In this document: in pieces, positions 25,487 to 35,665 of the stretch
Layout: every line of letters begins with the position of its first letter
Numbering within the stretch: position 1 is the stretch's first letter
Assembly: GCF_947090775.1 (NCBI RefSeq)
Contig: NZ_OX352321.1
Coordinates: 496,001 to 560,000 of the forward strand
Origin: Pseudarthrobacter sp. MM222
GTDB lineage: Bacteria; Actinomycetota; Actinomycetes; Actinomycetales; Micrococcaceae
Reading direction: 5' to 3'
Length of the DNA: 64,000 bases
Made by a program: the position numbers and the translations under genes
Notes under the pieces: generated by a model
What the model saw: only the letters and a program-made list of their open reading frames with translations
Database searches by the model: none
What the model was told of the DNA's origin: nothing

Positions 25487-27075
25487 TGTCCCGCTACTTT
25501 CTTGGACTGCTGGAAAAGGAGGTAGGTCATCGGAGCCGAGATCAGGATCATCAGCAAGGCATATGGCGCCGCGCCGGCGTAGTCGATTTCGCTGCTCTTG
25601 CTCCAGAACTCGGTGGCAAGCGTGCGGGTGCCGTTGGGCGAGAGCAGCAGCGTTGCCGTCAGTTCATTGGCGATCGCCAGGAACACCAGGGCGGCGCCGC
25701 CGGCGGCGGCGGGGGCAGTGAGGCGCAGCGTCACGCGCAGGAAGGACAGCAGCGGCGGCTTGCCCAGCGCCTGCGCGGCCTCATCGAGTTCCTTGGGCGC
25801 CTGGGACAGCCCGGAGCGGATATTGACCAGGGCGCGGGGCAGGAAGAGCAGCACGTAGGCGGCAATCAGGACGCCCGCGGTCTGGTACATGCCGGGCACG
25901 AGCCGGATGCTGACGGTCACGAAGGCCAGGCCCACCACGATCCCGGGCATCGAACTGGTCACGTAATTGGACAGTTCCAAGGCCTTGCTGAACCAGCTGG
26001 GGTGCCGCACCGCGAGGTAGGCCATGGGGAAGGCGACCACCGTGGTGGCCAGGGCGCCGGCGAGGCCGTAGGCGAGCGTCTGCAGCAGGGCCGGCAGGAA
26101 TTCCTCCCCGGCCCAGATGTCCGGACCGCCCGCGACGATCCACCGGAGCACGAACGTCAGCGGCAGCCCGAACGCCAACGCGGTCAGGGCCAGCAAGGCC
26201 AGTTGGGCCGGGAGCTGGTAGGCGTGCAGGGGCAGCCGCAGTGCCCGGGCCTGGGCGCCGGAACCAATCCGGGCGTACCGGGCGCTGCCCCGGCCGCGGA
26301 CCTCCAGCACCAGCAGGATGAGGCAGAAGAACACCAGCACGCTGGCCAGCATGTTTCCCGCGGTGCCGTTGAACGTGGACTGGTACTGCACCATGATCGC
26401 GGTGGTGAAGGTGTCGAAGCGGATCATGGCGAAGGCGCCGTATTCCGCCAGCAGGTGCAGTGAGACAAGCAGCGCGCCGCCGGTCATCGCGATCCGCAGC
26501 TGCGGCAGCACCACCCGGAAGAAGGTCCGCCACGCGCCGAGGCCCAGCGAGGCGGCGGACTGCTCGATCGCCGGGTCCAGCCGGCTGAGGGTCGCGGCGG
26601 CCGGAATGTAGACCAGCGGGAAGTATGAGAGCGTGGCGATCAGGACGCCGGACCACAGGCCGCCGAGTGAAGGGACGGCAGAGACCCAGGCGTAGCTGTT
26701 GACGAAGGCGGGGATGGCCAGCGGGGCCGCGAGCAAGACCGCCCACCATTTGTGGCCCTTGAGCTGGGTGCGTTCCACCAGCCAGGCGCCGCCGACGCCG
26801 AAAAGAAGGCACAGCGGCACCGTGAACACCATGAGCAGCACTGTGTTCAGCAGCAGCTCGCCCACGCGTTCACGGAAGATCAGTGCGACCGCGGTGTCCC
26901 ACCCGGTGGCGGCGGTCATCACGAGAACGTAACCGAGCGGAACGAGTGAGAACGCCGCGATCAGGACCGCAAGGATTGCTACAACAGAAACGCCGAAAGG
27001 CGGGCGGGGACGTTTGCCCCTGCCCGCCGTCGTCGTGTCCCCAGGGTTTCCGGGGACCGCCAGCCTGCTTGTCAC
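25483..27075 (-). CDS. Ferric iron ABC importer, fused permease (FbpB type)
   Basis: 530 residues with about twelve membrane segments in two homologous halves, the usual design of FbpB-type permeases. Coupling (EAA) loops are recognisable in each half: IEQSAASLGLGAWRTFFRVV and LDEAAQALGKPPLLSFLRV. The GTG start lies five bases after the binding-protein stop. It forms the membrane channel of the SBP-permease-ATPase iron importer under DtxR-type control. Confidence 0.93.
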   Translation of the reverse strand: MTSRLAVPGNPGDTTTAGRGKRPRPPFGVSVVAILAVLIAAFSLVPLGYVLVMTAATGWDTAVALIFRERVGELLLNTVLLMVFTVPLCLLFGVGGAWLVERTQLKGHKWWAVLLAAPLAIPAFVNSYAWVSAVPSLGGLWSGVLIATLSYFPLVYIPAAATLSRLDPAIEQSAASLGLGAWRTFFRVVLPQLRIAMTGGALLVSLHLLAEYGAFAMIRFDTFTTAIMVQYQSTFNGTAGNMLASVLVFFCLILLVLEVRGRGSARYARIGSGAQARALRLPLHAYQLPAQLALLALTALAFGLPLTFVLRWIVAGGPDIWAGEEFLPALLQTLAYGLAGALATTVVAFPMAYLAVRHPSWFSKALELSNYVTSSMPGIVVGLAFVTVSIRLVPGMYQTAGVLIAAYVLLFLPRALVNIRSGLSQAPKELDEAAQALGKPPLLSFLRVTLRLTAPAAAGGAALVFLAIANELTATLLLSPNGTRTLATEFWSKSSEIDYAGAAPYALLMILISAPMTYLLFQQSKKVAGQ

Positions 27076-27080
27076 CGTTG

Positions 27081-28139
27081 TTAGAGCAGCCCTGCCTTGG
27101 TCATCAGTTCCGTGACCTTGGCGGAGTTGAGCTTGGCCGGATCCACGACCGGGGCCTGCAGTTCCGTCAGCGGCACAAGCTTCTCGTTGGCGGGAACACC
27201 GGAGGCGATGGCGTACTCGAACGAGGTGCCCTTTTGCAGGATTTCCTGGCCCTTCTTGCCGGTGATGAACTTGACGAACGCCTGGGCGTCCGCCGCGTTC
27301 TTGGAGGAGTTCAGTACTCCGCCGCCGGAAACGGAGACGAAGGCGCCCGGATCCTGGTTCTTGAAGTAGTACGGGGTGACGTTCTTGGAGTTCTCGCCGG
27401 TCTTGGCCTGGTCACCGTAGTAGTAGTAGTGGTAGATCAGGGCGGCATCCACTTCGCCGGCGTTGACGGCCTTCATGGCTGTGCTGTTGCCCTTGTAGGC
27501 CTTGTAGTTTTCCTTCATGCCCGTGAGCCACTCCGTGGCGGCGGCTTCACCCTTGAGTTCCAGCAGGGCGGAGACGATTGCCTGGAAGTCGGCGCCGGAG
27601 GGCGACGCCGCCCACTTGCCCTTCCACTCCGGCTTGGCCAGGTCCAGCATGGACTTGGGCAGCTGGTCTTCGGTCAGCTTGGCCTTGTCGTAGACCAGGA
27701 CGGTGGAGCGGGCGGCGATGCCGGTCCACTTGTTGGTGGAGGGACGGAACTCGGCGGGGACCTGGTCGACGGTGGCCTTATCCACATCGGCGAACAGTCC
27801 GGCGTTCTCCACCTGCGCCATTGCGGGTGAGTTTTCCGTGAGGAACACGTCGGCCGGGGAGGCTGCGCCTTCCTGGATGATCTGGTTGGACATTTCGGTG
27901 TCCGAGCCCTGCCGCAGCGTGACCTTGACGCCGGTCTCGGCGGTGAAGGCGTCCACCCATTCCTTGGTCAGCGATTCGTGCTGGGCGTTGTACACCGTGA
28001 TTTCGCCGGAGGCTTTACCTTCAGCGGCACCGCTGCTGCTGGGTGCGGTGGAGGACGTGCCGGAGCCACAGGCTGCCAGGCCGAGCGCGGCGGTGGCGGC
28101 GAGTGCAATGCCTGCCAGCGCGTTGGAGCGGATCTTCAT
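27081..28139 (-). CDS. Ferric iron ABC importer, substrate-binding lipoprotein (FbpA type)
   Basis: 352 residues. A lipoprotein signal is present (positive start MKIRSNA, hydrophobic stretch, lipobox GLAAC with Cys24), followed by a Ser/Gly/Ala linker. The mature part begins ITVYNAQHESLTKEWVDAF, typical of FutA/FbpA class II proteins. A run of tyrosines in ALIYHYYYYGDQ matches the Tyr pair that binds Fe3+ in this family. A DtxR/IdeR box at 28222-28240 lies 83 bases upstream of the start, so expression should rise when iron is scarce. Confidence 0.93.
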   Translation of the reverse strand: MKIRSNALAGIALAATAALGLAACGSGTSSTAPSSSGAAEGKASGEITVYNAQHESLTKEWVDAFTAETGVKVTLRQGSDTEMSNQIIQEGAASPADVFLTENSPAMAQVENAGLFADVDKATVDQVPAEFRPSTNKWTGIAARSTVLVYDKAKLTEDQLPKSMLDLAKPEWKGKWAASPSGADFQAIVSALLELKGEAAATEWLTGMKENYKAYKGNSTAMKAVNAGEVDAALIYHYYYYGDQAKTGENSKNVTPYYFKNQDPGAFVSVSGGGVLNSSKNAADAQAFVKFITGKKGQEILQKGTSFEYAIASGVPANEKLVPLTELQAPVVDPAKLNSAKVTELMTKAGLL

Positions 28140-28221
28140 GGGGCTACTTTCTACAGGAGTTCGTCAGGGGGCCCGGGTCCCCGTGAGCGGGGAACTTAGG
28201 GCATGCTCACTACGAAAAACT

Positions 28222-28240
28222 GTAGGTTAGCCAAACCTAA
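28222..28240 (-). promoter_or_regulatory. DtxR/IdeR iron box
   Basis: GTAGGTTAGCCAAACCTAA matches the 19-base TTAGGTTAGSCTAACCTAA consensus at 17 positions. On the coding strand it overlaps a plausible -35 (TTGGCT) with TAGTGA 16 bases further. Iron-loaded DtxR would block transcription of the iron importer. Confidence 0.85.
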
Positions 28241-28263
28241 GCAACCAAGCCGGAGGCCGATTA

Positions 28264-28279
28264 AGTGATCAGGATCACA
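28264..28279. promoter_or_regulatory. Candidate CRP/GlxR-type site
   Basis: AGTGA-TCAGGA-TCACA matches TGTGA-N6-TCACA with one mismatch. It lies 23 bases upstream of the DtxR box, in the control region of the iron operon and just past the GH76 gene. Confidence 0.5.
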
Positions 28280-28283
28280 TGAA

Positions 28284-29498
28284 TTACGAAACTATGTCGT
28301 GACTTAATTCGCTCGGCTTCCGGACAATGGCCGCCGCTGCCTCCAGCACCATCCAGGCCTGGAGCTGGGTGGAGAGCTCGACGGCGGTGCCGGGCGGATA
28401 GCTGCGGCGCGCCGGCAGTTCCGGCTGCGCGGAGAAAATCAGCCGGCTGCCCCTGCGCGCGAGTGGGTCCTCGGCCGCAAGGAGGCGCCGGCCCTCCCAG
28501 AGTGCCTCTGCGGTGTCGTTCACCAGCGCGGCGGCCGTGGCGCGGGTCTCGGCCGGGAGCCGGCCGTCGACGGCGGCCAGGGCAAGGTAGCGCGCCAGGA
28601 TGCCGGTGAAGAGCCCGCCGTCGCCGCTTCCTTCACAGCGAAGGACGGTGGCGCTCCGCCCCAGCAGCGGGGCGGGCAGGGTGAGGCTGCGGGCCACCGA
28701 TGCCACGAGGCTGGACGCGCGGTCCAGGTTGGCCGGGCCGCCGAGCTCCAGCAGGGCGCCGAGGACGGGACCCTGGTTGTAGGTGTAAATCGCGCTTTCC
28801 AGCACCACGTCGCCCGCGCCGGAGATGCGAAGGCCGTCCTGGTACAGGCCCTGGGCCGGGTCGTACAGCCGCGCATCCAGCCAGTCCAGCAGGGCCTGCG
28901 CCTTGGCCGGATTGCCGTCGCGGGCGTAGTACAGCGCCACCGGGGCAGTGGCGGGGGTGTTCTTGAAGTCCCGTTTCTTGCTCCAGAACGTGCCGCCGCC
29001 AAGGTCGTCGGTGGAGGCGGAATCAAACTGCAGGCTGAGGCTTTTCAGGGCCTTGGAGTTACGCCGCCGCCCGGCCGGGTTGCGGGTCTCCTCGGCCAGG
29101 TCCTCCAGCCGCCGGGTGGCCAGGGCCAGCCAGGCCATGTCGTCGAAATAGTCATTGACGAAGGTGAGGAAGTTGCGCAGCCGGATGCCGGTTGCCAGCC
29201 GGGAGGCGAGCTGGCCCGCGCTGGCCCGGTTCTCGCCGTCGAAGCGGGCTGCGGGCTGGCTGTCGCTGCCCAGTTCCCGGCGGCCGGCGTCCACAAGGCA
29301 GTCCAGATACTGCGCCTGCCACCAGTAGTGCCAGGGCCGGACGAGGTTCTTCAGCCGGCCGGAAGGCCGCACGATCGCGGCAATGTGGGTCCCCGGCAGG
29401 AAGAAGAGCCGCTGCCCGAAGAGCCTGGTCACGGCGCGGGCCGCTTCGTCGGCGCGGAACGACCAGTTGGGAGCGGCGGAGCTATCTGCTGGGGTCAT
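28284..29498 (-). CDS. GH76-family glycoside hydrolase (alpha-1,6-mannanase-like)
   Basis: 404 residues. The catalytic Asp pair of GH76 is in TFVNDYFDDMAWLALA, and the (alpha/alpha)6 barrel repeats continue with ARLYDPAQGLYQDGL and YTYNQGPVLGALLEL. No signal peptide is visible at the ATG, so unlike many endo-mannanases this one seems cytoplasmic. It could act on mannose-containing oligosaccharides or on host glycolipid-type glycans. It sits alone between the iron operon and the SDR operon. Confidence 0.85.
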   Translation of the reverse strand: MTPADSSAAPNWSFRADEAARAVTRLFGQRLFFLPGTHIAAIVRPSGRLKNLVRPWHYWWQAQYLDCLVDAGRRELGSDSQPAARFDGENRASAGQLASRLATGIRLRNFLTFVNDYFDDMAWLALATRRLEDLAEETRNPAGRRRNSKALKSLSLQFDSASTDDLGGGTFWSKKRDFKNTPATAPVALYYARDGNPAKAQALLDWLDARLYDPAQGLYQDGLRISGAGDVVLESAIYTYNQGPVLGALLELGGPANLDRASSLVASVARSLTLPAPLLGRSATVLRCEGSGDGGLFTGILARYLALAAVDGRLPAETRATAAALVNDTAEALWEGRRLLAAEDPLARRGSRLIFSAQPELPARRSYPPGTAVELSTQLQAWMVLEAAAAIVRKPSELSHDIVS

Positions 29499-29702
29499 GG
29501 ATTCAGCCTAGCGGCGACCAGGCCGTCGGAGCGGGACCGGCCGCAGGTGCGGGCTGTCCGCATTTCAGTTAACCTGAACTAACTAATGTTCCGTAGCATG
29601 GTGATTGCAGCCGGTGACGGCGGGGCAGCTGTCCGGCGTGTCCGCGAAGCACGCCGGACGCAGCCCCGCGGCCGGGAACAGGTTCCACATCAAGGAGGAT
29701 GC

Positions 29703-30536
29703 ATGGAGATCAAAGGTACTGTTGCGCTGGTTACCGGCGGGGCCTCGGGCCTGGGGGCGGCCACCGCACGCCGGCTCTTCGACGCAGGCGCATCCGTGGT
29801 GCTGCTGGACCTGCCGGGCTCGGCCGGAGCGGCGTTCGCGGCCGAACTGAATTCCCGTAACGCGCGGCAGCCCGGCTCTTCGGACATTCCCGATCCCGCG
29901 GAACCCGGCAACCAGGCGGTCTTTGTTCCCGCGGACGTGACCAACGAGGAGCAGGTGCAGGCCGCCGTCGATGCCGCCGCCACCCTGGGCCCGCTACGGA
30001 TCGTGGTGAACTGCGCCGGGATCGCAACCCCGGGCAAGGTGCTGGGCCGCGATGGCGTGCTGCCGCTGGAGGGCTTCAACCGCGTCATCCAGATCAACCT
30101 CGTGGGCACCTTCAACGTCATCCGGCTGGCCGCCGCCGCCATGGTGGCCACTGAGCCTGCGATGACCGGGCTCGGCGGCCCGGAGCGCGGCGTCATTATC
30201 AACACCGCCTCGGTCGCCGCCTTCGATGGCCAGATTGGCCAGCCCGCCTATGCCGCCTCCAAGGGGGCAGTCGCCGCCATGACGCTGCCGATCGCCCGGG
30301 AGTTGGCGCGCTCGCTGGTCCGCGTCGTCACCATCGCCCCCGGCATCTTCGAGACGCCGATGATGGCCGGACTGCCGCAGGAAGCGCAGGACTCCCTGGG
30401 CCACCAGGTGCCGCACCCGTCCCGGCTGGGGCGCCCGGCCGAGTACGCGAACCTTGTCGCGCACATTGTGGACAACGCCATGCTCAACGGCGAGACCATC
30501 CGCCTCGACGGCGCCATCCGGATGGGGCCCAAGTAA
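29703..30536 (+). CDS. SDR-family 3-hydroxyacyl-CoA dehydrogenase-like oxidoreductase
   Basis: 277 residues from the ATG placed five bases after AAGGAGG; earlier in-frame starts lack a ribosome site. The NAD-binding motif is [15 protein letters not shown]. The catalytic triad region has [22 protein letters not shown] (Ser, Tyr, Lys). Overall it is like HSD17B10/type-II 3-hydroxyacyl-CoA dehydrogenases. The stop and the acyl-CoA dehydrogenase start share one base (TAATG), so the two are co-translated and probably work on the same acyl-CoA chain in beta-oxidation. Confidence 0.88.
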   Translation: MEIKGTVALVTGGASGLGAATARRLFDAGASVVLLDLPGSAGAAFAAELNSRNARQPGSSDIPDPAEPGNQAVFVPADVTNEEQVQAAVDAAATLGPLRIVVNCAGIATPGKVLGRDGVLPLEGFNRVIQINLVGTFNVIRLAAAAMVATEPAMTGLGGPERGVIINTASVAAFDGQIGQPAYAASKGAVAAMTLPIARELARSLVRVVTIAPGIFETPMMAGLPQEAQDSLGHQVPHPSRLGRPAEYANLVAHIVDNAMLNGETIRLDGAIRMGPK

Positions 30537-31762
30537 TGCCGTCTGAACTCGCGCCCGGACTCGCCGCCGGACCGCCGTCGACGGAGGGTCTGCCGGACGC
30601 CGACTTCTTTGACTTCGAGTCCCTGCTCAGCGACACGGAGCAGGCGAAGCTGGCGGAGCTGCGGGGGTTCCTGGCCCAGGAAGTGGCCCCGTATGCCACG
30701 GACTGGTGGAACAAGGCCGAATTTCCTGCCCACATCCTGCCAAAGCTGGCCGCCTTGGAACTCAGCGCCCCGGCCCAGCGCGGCTACAGCAATCTGTTCG
30801 CGGGACTAATTATCGCCGAGATGACCCGGGTGGATACCTCGCTCGCGACGTTCTTCCTGGTCCACCACGACCTTTTCGTGGAATCCCTCTACGGCTTCGG
30901 CTCCGAGGAACAGAAGGCCCGCCTGCTCGAGGACGCCGCCACCCTGCGGACCACGGGCGCCTTCGCGCTGACCGAACCGGAGCACGGCTCGGATGTCGCC
31001 GGGGGCATGGAAACCAGGGCCAGGCGCGTTCCCGGGGGAGCGGACGACGGCGGCGACTGCTGGGTGCTCAACGGCGCCAAGCGCTGGATCGGCAACGGGA
31101 CGTTCTGCGACTACATGCTCGTGTGGGCCCGTGACGAGGCCGACGGCGGCATCCGCGGGTTCATCGTGGACGCGACGCTGCCGGGGGTGCGCCGGAGCAG
31201 GATTGAGAACAAGATCGCCCTGCGCACAGTGCAGAACGCCGACATCGTGTTTGAGGACGTCCGGGTGGCCGAGGCGGACCGTTTCGCGGGCATCAGCAGC
31301 TTCGAGGACACGAACGAGCTGTTGCGCGGCTCGCGGATCATGGTCGCCTGGCAGGGCGTCGGGCAGCAGCTGGCGGCGTTCGACGTCGCCCGGCAGTACG
31401 CCGTCGAACGCCAGCAGTTCGGGCGGCCGCTGGCGAAGTTCCAGCTCGTCCAGCAGCAGCTGGTCACGATGCTCGGGAATGCGGTGGCAAGCATGGGCAT
31501 GATGGTCCGGATTGCCCAGCTCCAGGACCTCGGTGCCGCGGACATGCCCCAGGTGGCGCTGGCCAAGTCCTATGTCAGCGCCCGGATGCGCGAAACCGTG
31601 GCGTTGGGCCGGTCCCTGCTGGGCGGGAACGGAATTGTCACCGACTACCGGATGGCCAAGATCTTCTCCGACGCCGAGGCGATCTACACCTACGAGGGCT
31701 CGTTCGAGATCAACACCCTGATCGTGGGCCGTGCCGTCACCGGGGTGTCCGCGATCGTCTAG
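30536..31762 (+). CDS. Acyl-CoA dehydrogenase (glutaryl-CoA dehydrogenase-like)
   Basis: 408 residues. Flavin and substrate motifs are ALTEPEHGSDVAGGMETRA and NGAKRWIGNGTFCDYMLVWA. The C-terminal YEGSFEINTLIVGRAVTG carries the catalytic Glu in the position used by glutaryl-CoA and medium-chain dehydrogenases. It is coupled to the SDR gene upstream. Its 3' end overlaps the convergent DUF1684 gene by four bases. Substrate chain length or type cannot be told; a degradative beta-oxidation branch is likely. Confidence 0.9.
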   Translation: MPSELAPGLAAGPPSTEGLPDADFFDFESLLSDTEQAKLAELRGFLAQEVAPYATDWWNKAEFPAHILPKLAALELSAPAQRGYSNLFAGLIIAEMTRVDTSLATFFLVHHDLFVESLYGFGSEEQKARLLEDAATLRTTGAFALTEPEHGSDVAGGMETRARRVPGGADDGGDCWVLNGAKRWIGNGTFCDYMLVWARDEADGGIRGFIVDATLPGVRRSRIENKIALRTVQNADIVFEDVRVAEADRFAGISSFEDTNELLRGSRIMVAWQGVGQQLAAFDVARQYAVERQQFGRPLAKFQLVQQQLVTMLGNAVASMGMMVRIAQLQDLGAADMPQVALAKSYVSARMRETVALGRSLLGGNGIVTDYRMAKIFSDAEAIYTYEGSFEINTLIVGRAVTGVSAIV

Positions 31763-32589
31763 AAGAGCCCGGGCTCCTTCTCCCCGGCCTCGATCCGGTA
31801 ATCGAGGCTGTTGTTCTTCACCGGCATGGGGCAGGTGCCGTACGGGGTGAAGGCGCTGGGGTAGTTGATGGCACGGTTGAAGTCCAGGATCACTGTCCCG
31901 TCAGGTCGGGGCCTGGTGGTGGAGACTTTCCGCCATTCGTCGGTACTTTCTCCGTTGGTCTCGTCGTGGAATGTGACGGTGAGGGCGCCGAGCTTCTCCT
32001 CTTCGGCCTGCAGATGGCACTCGTGGTCCTTGCCCGGCAGCCGGAACACCAGCTCCCCCACCGAGCGGTGCACGCCGTCCACCAGCGGGTTGACGGTTCC
32101 GATCGGGACGTCCACGGGTTCCGGATAAGGGAGGAACGTCGCCTCGACCACGAGGTCCGGGCGGTAATCGAAGGTGGGTACGCCGTCGAACTCGGTGAAC
32201 ACGGGTGACCGGGAGTCCCGGGTGCGGAGGGCGTACTTACCGGCCCGCATGGCCAGTTCCACCACCACCTGCCGGCCGTCCTCGCCGCCGTACTGGACCC
32301 ACATCAGCGACTCCTCATCGGAGAGGCGTGCGGTGATGGTGCCGTCAACGGCCTCGCCGCCGGCCACAAGCGCCAGTCCCGCTGCGGCGTCCGCGGTGAG
32401 GAACGCCGTCGTGCCGTCCGTGGACCACAGCCCGGGTGCAAGGTCGACGGCGGACGGCTCGCGCTCCAGCCACTGGAATGAGGTGAGCGTGAGCCAGCCG
32501 TGCTCGCTTGCGAGTGCGGTGTTGCGGCTGTTCCGGAAGCGCTGCCAGCGGGCGAGCTGGGCGTCGGGATCTTGGTGCGTCGTGCTCAC
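31759..32589 (-). CDS. DUF1684-domain protein
   Basis: 276 residues from a GTG with a strong GGGAGG site; the frame extends upstream by 30 codons without one. The domain is recognisable by NTALASEHGWLTLTSFQWL near the start and by the C-terminal FNRAINYPSAFTPYGTCPMP. The family is cytoplasmic, beta-rich and of unknown function. It is divergent from ppc, with a 10-base inverted repeat between them. Confidence 0.82.
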   Translation of the reverse strand: MSTTHQDPDAQLARWQRFRNSRNTALASEHGWLTLTSFQWLEREPSAVDLAPGLWSTDGTTAFLTADAAAGLALVAGGEAVDGTITARLSDEESLMWVQYGGEDGRQVVVELAMRAGKYALRTRDSRSPVFTEFDGVPTFDYRPDLVVEATFLPYPEPVDVPIGTVNPLVDGVHRSVGELVFRLPGKDHECHLQAEEEKLGALTVTFHDETNGESTDEWRKVSTTRPRPDGTVILDFNRAINYPSAFTPYGTCPMPVKNNSLDYRIEAGEKEPGLF

Positions 32590-32660
32590 GGGTTCCTCCC
32601 AAGCGGTGGACGGGTGCCTCAGGTCTAACCCTAGGCCCCTCTCAACCGGCTGGCACGTGG

Positions 32661-32686
32661 TGTCGTTCTGAGGCCGCAAAACGACA
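32661..32686. promoter_or_regulatory. Inverted repeat in the ppc/DUF1684 control region
   Basis: TGTCGTTCTG (32661-32670) and CAAAACGACA (32677-32686) pair at 9 of 10 positions around six bases. It lies 137 bases before ppc and 72 before the DUF1684 start. It could be an operator for either gene; a hairpin in an RNA leader is also possible. Confidence 0.4.
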
Positions 32687-32822
32687 ACAGCTGCCGGCTA
32701 CTATCTGAGACAGATTCACGGCAGGCGCCGGCGGCGGGTACCATCCCTTAGGAAGAAGTAACCGGGCTCACAGTATCCAGCGCAGTGTACGAGCCAAGTC
32801 GAACCCTCGAAAGATAGTTTCC

Positions 32823-35642
32823 ATGGCTGACACTGCAATGAATTCCGCCACCGACCTCGCCGCCGAACTGCGCGCCGATGTGCGCCGGGTCTCCACCCTG
32901 CTGGGTGAATCCCTGGTCCGCCAGCACGGCCCCGAACTCCTTGATCTTGTGGAGCAGGTCCGACTGCTGACCAAAGAATCCAAGGAAGCCGCCCGGGGCG
33001 GCGCCGACGCCACCGGTCCCTGGTCCTCGTACGACGTCGTCGCGCAGGTCCGCGAACTGCTCGGCTCCCTGCCCCTTGAGCAGGCCACCGATCTGGTCCG
33101 TGCCTTCGCGTTCTATTTCCATCTGGCCAATGCCGCCGAACAGGTCCATCGGGTCCGCGGGCTGCGGACCCGCCAGGAAAAGGACGGCTGGCTCGCCAAG
33201 GCCGTCAGCGACATCGCGGACCAGGCCGGCTCCTCCGTGCTGCAGGAGGTGGTGAACGAGCTCGACGTCCGCCCCATCTTTACAGCACATCCCACCGAGG
33301 CGTCCCGCCGCTCCGTGCTCGACAAGGTCCGCCGGCTCTCCGACATCCTCGCCGAGGCGACCGACGAGGGGACTTCCGCGCGGCGCCGCCAGGACCGCCA
33401 GCTTTCCGAAGTGATTGACCAGATGTGGCAGACCGATGAGCTCCGGCAGGTCCGGCCCACCCCGGTGGACGAGGCCCGGAACGCCATCTACTACCTCACC
33501 GGCATCCTCGGCGACGCCATGCCGGAAATGCTCGCGGACCTCTCGGAGCTGCTCGGTGAGCACGGCGTAACGCTGCCCGTGGAGAAGGCGCCGATCCGCT
33601 TCGGCTCCTGGATCGGCGGGGACCGCGACGGAAACCCGAACGTCACCGCGGCAGTCACCCGCGAGATCCTGCAGATCCAGAACCAGCATGCCGTCCGGAT
33701 CAGCATCGCCCTGCTCGACGGGCTCATCTCGATCCTGTCCAACTCGACGGCGCTCGCCGGTGCGGACCAGGAGCTGCTGGACTCGATCGACGTGGACCTG
33801 GGGAACCTGCCGGGCCTGGACCGCCGGGTGCTCGAACTGAACGCCCAGGAGCCCTACCGGCTCAAGCTGACCTGCATCAAGGCCAAGCTGCTGAACACCA
33901 CGCGGCGGGTCACCTCGGGGTCCCCGCACCAGCCGGGACGCGACTACACCGCCACCACGGAGCTCCTCGCCGAGCTGGCCCTGTTGGAGAGGTCGCTGCG
34001 GAACCACCACGCCGCACTCGCCGCGGATGGTGCGCTGGCCAGGGTCCGCCGGGCCATTGCGTCTTTCGGGCTTCACCTGGCCACCCTGGACATCCGCGAA
34101 CACGCCGATCACCACCACGACGCCGTCGGGCAGCTGATGGACCGGCTCGGCGGGCCCGGTGTCCGTTACGCGGAGCTGAGCCGTGCCGAGCGGCTGGAGG
34201 TGCTGGGCTCCGAGCTGGCCTCGCGCCGCCCGCTCTCCGGCCACCCGATCAAGCTCGACGGCGTCGCTGACGGCACGTACGACGTCTTTCGGGAGATCCG
34301 CCGGGCCCTGAAGACCTACGGTCCCGACGTGATCGAGACGTACATCATCTCGATGACCCGCGGCGCCGACGACGTCCTGGCCGCCGCCGTGCTGGCCCGC
34401 GAGGCCGGGCTCGTGAACCTCTTCGGCGAAGCGTCCTACGCCAGGATCGGCTTCGCGCCGCTGCTGGAAACCGTGGAGGAGCTGCGCGCCTCGGCCGAGA
34501 TCGTGGACCAGCTGCTCTCTGACTCGTCCTACCGGGAGCTGGTCCGGCTGCGCGGCGACGTGCAGGAGGTCATGCTCGGCTACTCGGACTCCAACAAGGA
34601 ATCCGGCGTCATGACAAGCCAGTGGGAGATCCACAAGACCCAACGCAAACTCCGGGACGTCGCGGCAAAGCACGGGGTGCGGGTGCGCCTTTTCCATGGC
34701 CGCGGCGGTTCCGTGGGCCGCGGCGGCGGGCCGACTTACGACGCCATCATGGCTCAGCCCAACGGCGTGCTGGAGGGCGAAATCAAGTTCACCGAACAGG
34801 GGGAGGTCATCTCGGACAAGTACTCGCTGCCCGAGCTGGCCCGCGAAAACCTGGAACTGTCGCTGGCCGCCGTGCTGCAGGGCTCGGCCCTGCACCGCAC
34901 CCCGCGCACCTCGGAGGACCAGCGCGGGCGTTACGGCCACGTGATGGAGACCATCTCCGACGCCGCGTTCGCACGGTACCGGGCGCTGATCGACGACCCG
35001 GACCTGCCCGCCTACTTTATGGCGTCCACCCCGGTGGAGCAGCTGGGTTCCCTCAACATCGGCTCACGCCCGTCCAAGCGTCCCGACTCCGGCGCGGGAC
35101 TGGAAGGCCTGCGCGCCATCCCCTGGGTGTTCGGCTGGACTCAGTCGCGGCAGATCGTGCCCGGCTGGTTCGGCGTCGGCTCCGGTCTCAAGGCAGCCCG
35201 CGAGGCCGGCCACTCCGCCCAGCTGGTGGAGATGATGGACGGCTGGCACTTCTTCCGCTCGGTGCTCTCGAACGTGGAAATGACCCTGGCCAAGACGGAC
35301 ATGGACATCGCCGGCTACTACGTTTCGACCCTGGTGCCGGAGGAGCTGCATCATCTTTTCCGCGCCATCCGGGCCGAATACGAACTCACGGTCGCCGAGA
35401 TCCAGCGGCTCACCGGCGAGGATCTGCTCCTGGATGCCCAGCCGACCCTGAAGCGTTCGTTGGAGATCCGCGACCAGTACCTTGACCCGATCAGCTACCT
35501 GCAGGTGGAGCTGCTGCGCCGCATCCGGTCCGAGGCGGCCGCGGGGGAGAGCCTGTCCGGCGCCGAAATCGACGAACGGCTCCAGCGCGCCATGCTGATC
35601 ACCGTCAACGGAGTCGCAGCAGGCCTCCGCAACACCGGCTAG
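32823..35642 (+). CDS. ppc: Phosphoenolpyruvate carboxylase
   Basis: 939 residues, full length. The enzyme adds bicarbonate to PEP to give oxaloacetate, refilling the TCA cycle. Signatures are the catalytic His in [51 protein letters not shown], the glycine loop in [16 protein letters not shown] and the C-terminal [13 protein letters not shown]. The chosen ATG begins [10 protein letters not shown], with a weak site GAAAG upstream. It is a single-gene unit convergent with the FecBCD-type importer. The control region is described at 32661. Confidence 0.96.
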   Translation: MADTAMNSATDLAAELRADVRRVSTLLGESLVRQHGPELLDLVEQVRLLTKESKEAARGGADATGPWSSYDVVAQVRELLGSLPLEQATDLVRAFAFYFHLANAAEQVHRVRGLRTRQEKDGWLAKAVSDIADQAGSSVLQEVVNELDVRPIFTAHPTEASRRSVLDKVRRLSDILAEATDEGTSARRRQDRQLSEVIDQMWQTDELRQVRPTPVDEARNAIYYLTGILGDAMPEMLADLSELLGEHGVTLPVEKAPIRFGSWIGGDRDGNPNVTAAVTREILQIQNQHAVRISIALLDGLISILSNSTALAGADQELLDSIDVDLGNLPGLDRRVLELNAQEPYRLKLTCIKAKLLNTTRRVTSGSPHQPGRDYTATTELLAELALLERSLRNHHAALAADGALARVRRAIASFGLHLATLDIREHADHHHDAVGQLMDRLGGPGVRYAELSRAERLEVLGSELASRRPLSGHPIKLDGVADGTYDVFREIRRALKTYGPDVIETYIISMTRGADDVLAAAVLAREAGLVNLFGEASYARIGFAPLLETVEELRASAEIVDQLLSDSSYRELVRLRGDVQEVMLGYSDSNKESGVMTSQWEIHKTQRKLRDVAAKHGVRVRLFHGRGGSVGRGGGPTYDAIMAQPNGVLEGEIKFTEQGEVISDKYSLPELARENLELSLAAVLQGSALHRTPRTSEDQRGRYGHVMETISDAAFARYRALIDDPDLPAYFMASTPVEQLGSLNIGSRPSKRPDSGAGLEGLRAIPWVFGWTQSRQIVPGWFGVGSGLKAAREAGHSAQLVEMMDGWHFFRSVLSNVEMTLAKTDMDIAGYYVSTLVPEELHHLFRAIRAEYELTVAEIQRLTGEDLLLDAQPTLKRSLEIRDQYLDPISYLQVELLRRIRSEAAAGESLSGAEIDERLQRAMLITVNGVAAGLRNTG

Positions 35643-35665
35643 ACCCGTACCCCCCGGATCCTCCC

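Noticed and set aside
29567..29584. AGTTAACCTGAACTAACT upstream of the SDR gene as an operator
   Set aside because: Only four-base symmetry; it is far from a TetR or FadR consensus and no regulator is adjacent.
32748..34940. 730-codon frame antisense to ppc
   Set aside because: Composition is that of an antisense shadow, and the plus-strand frame holds all PEP carboxylase motifs.
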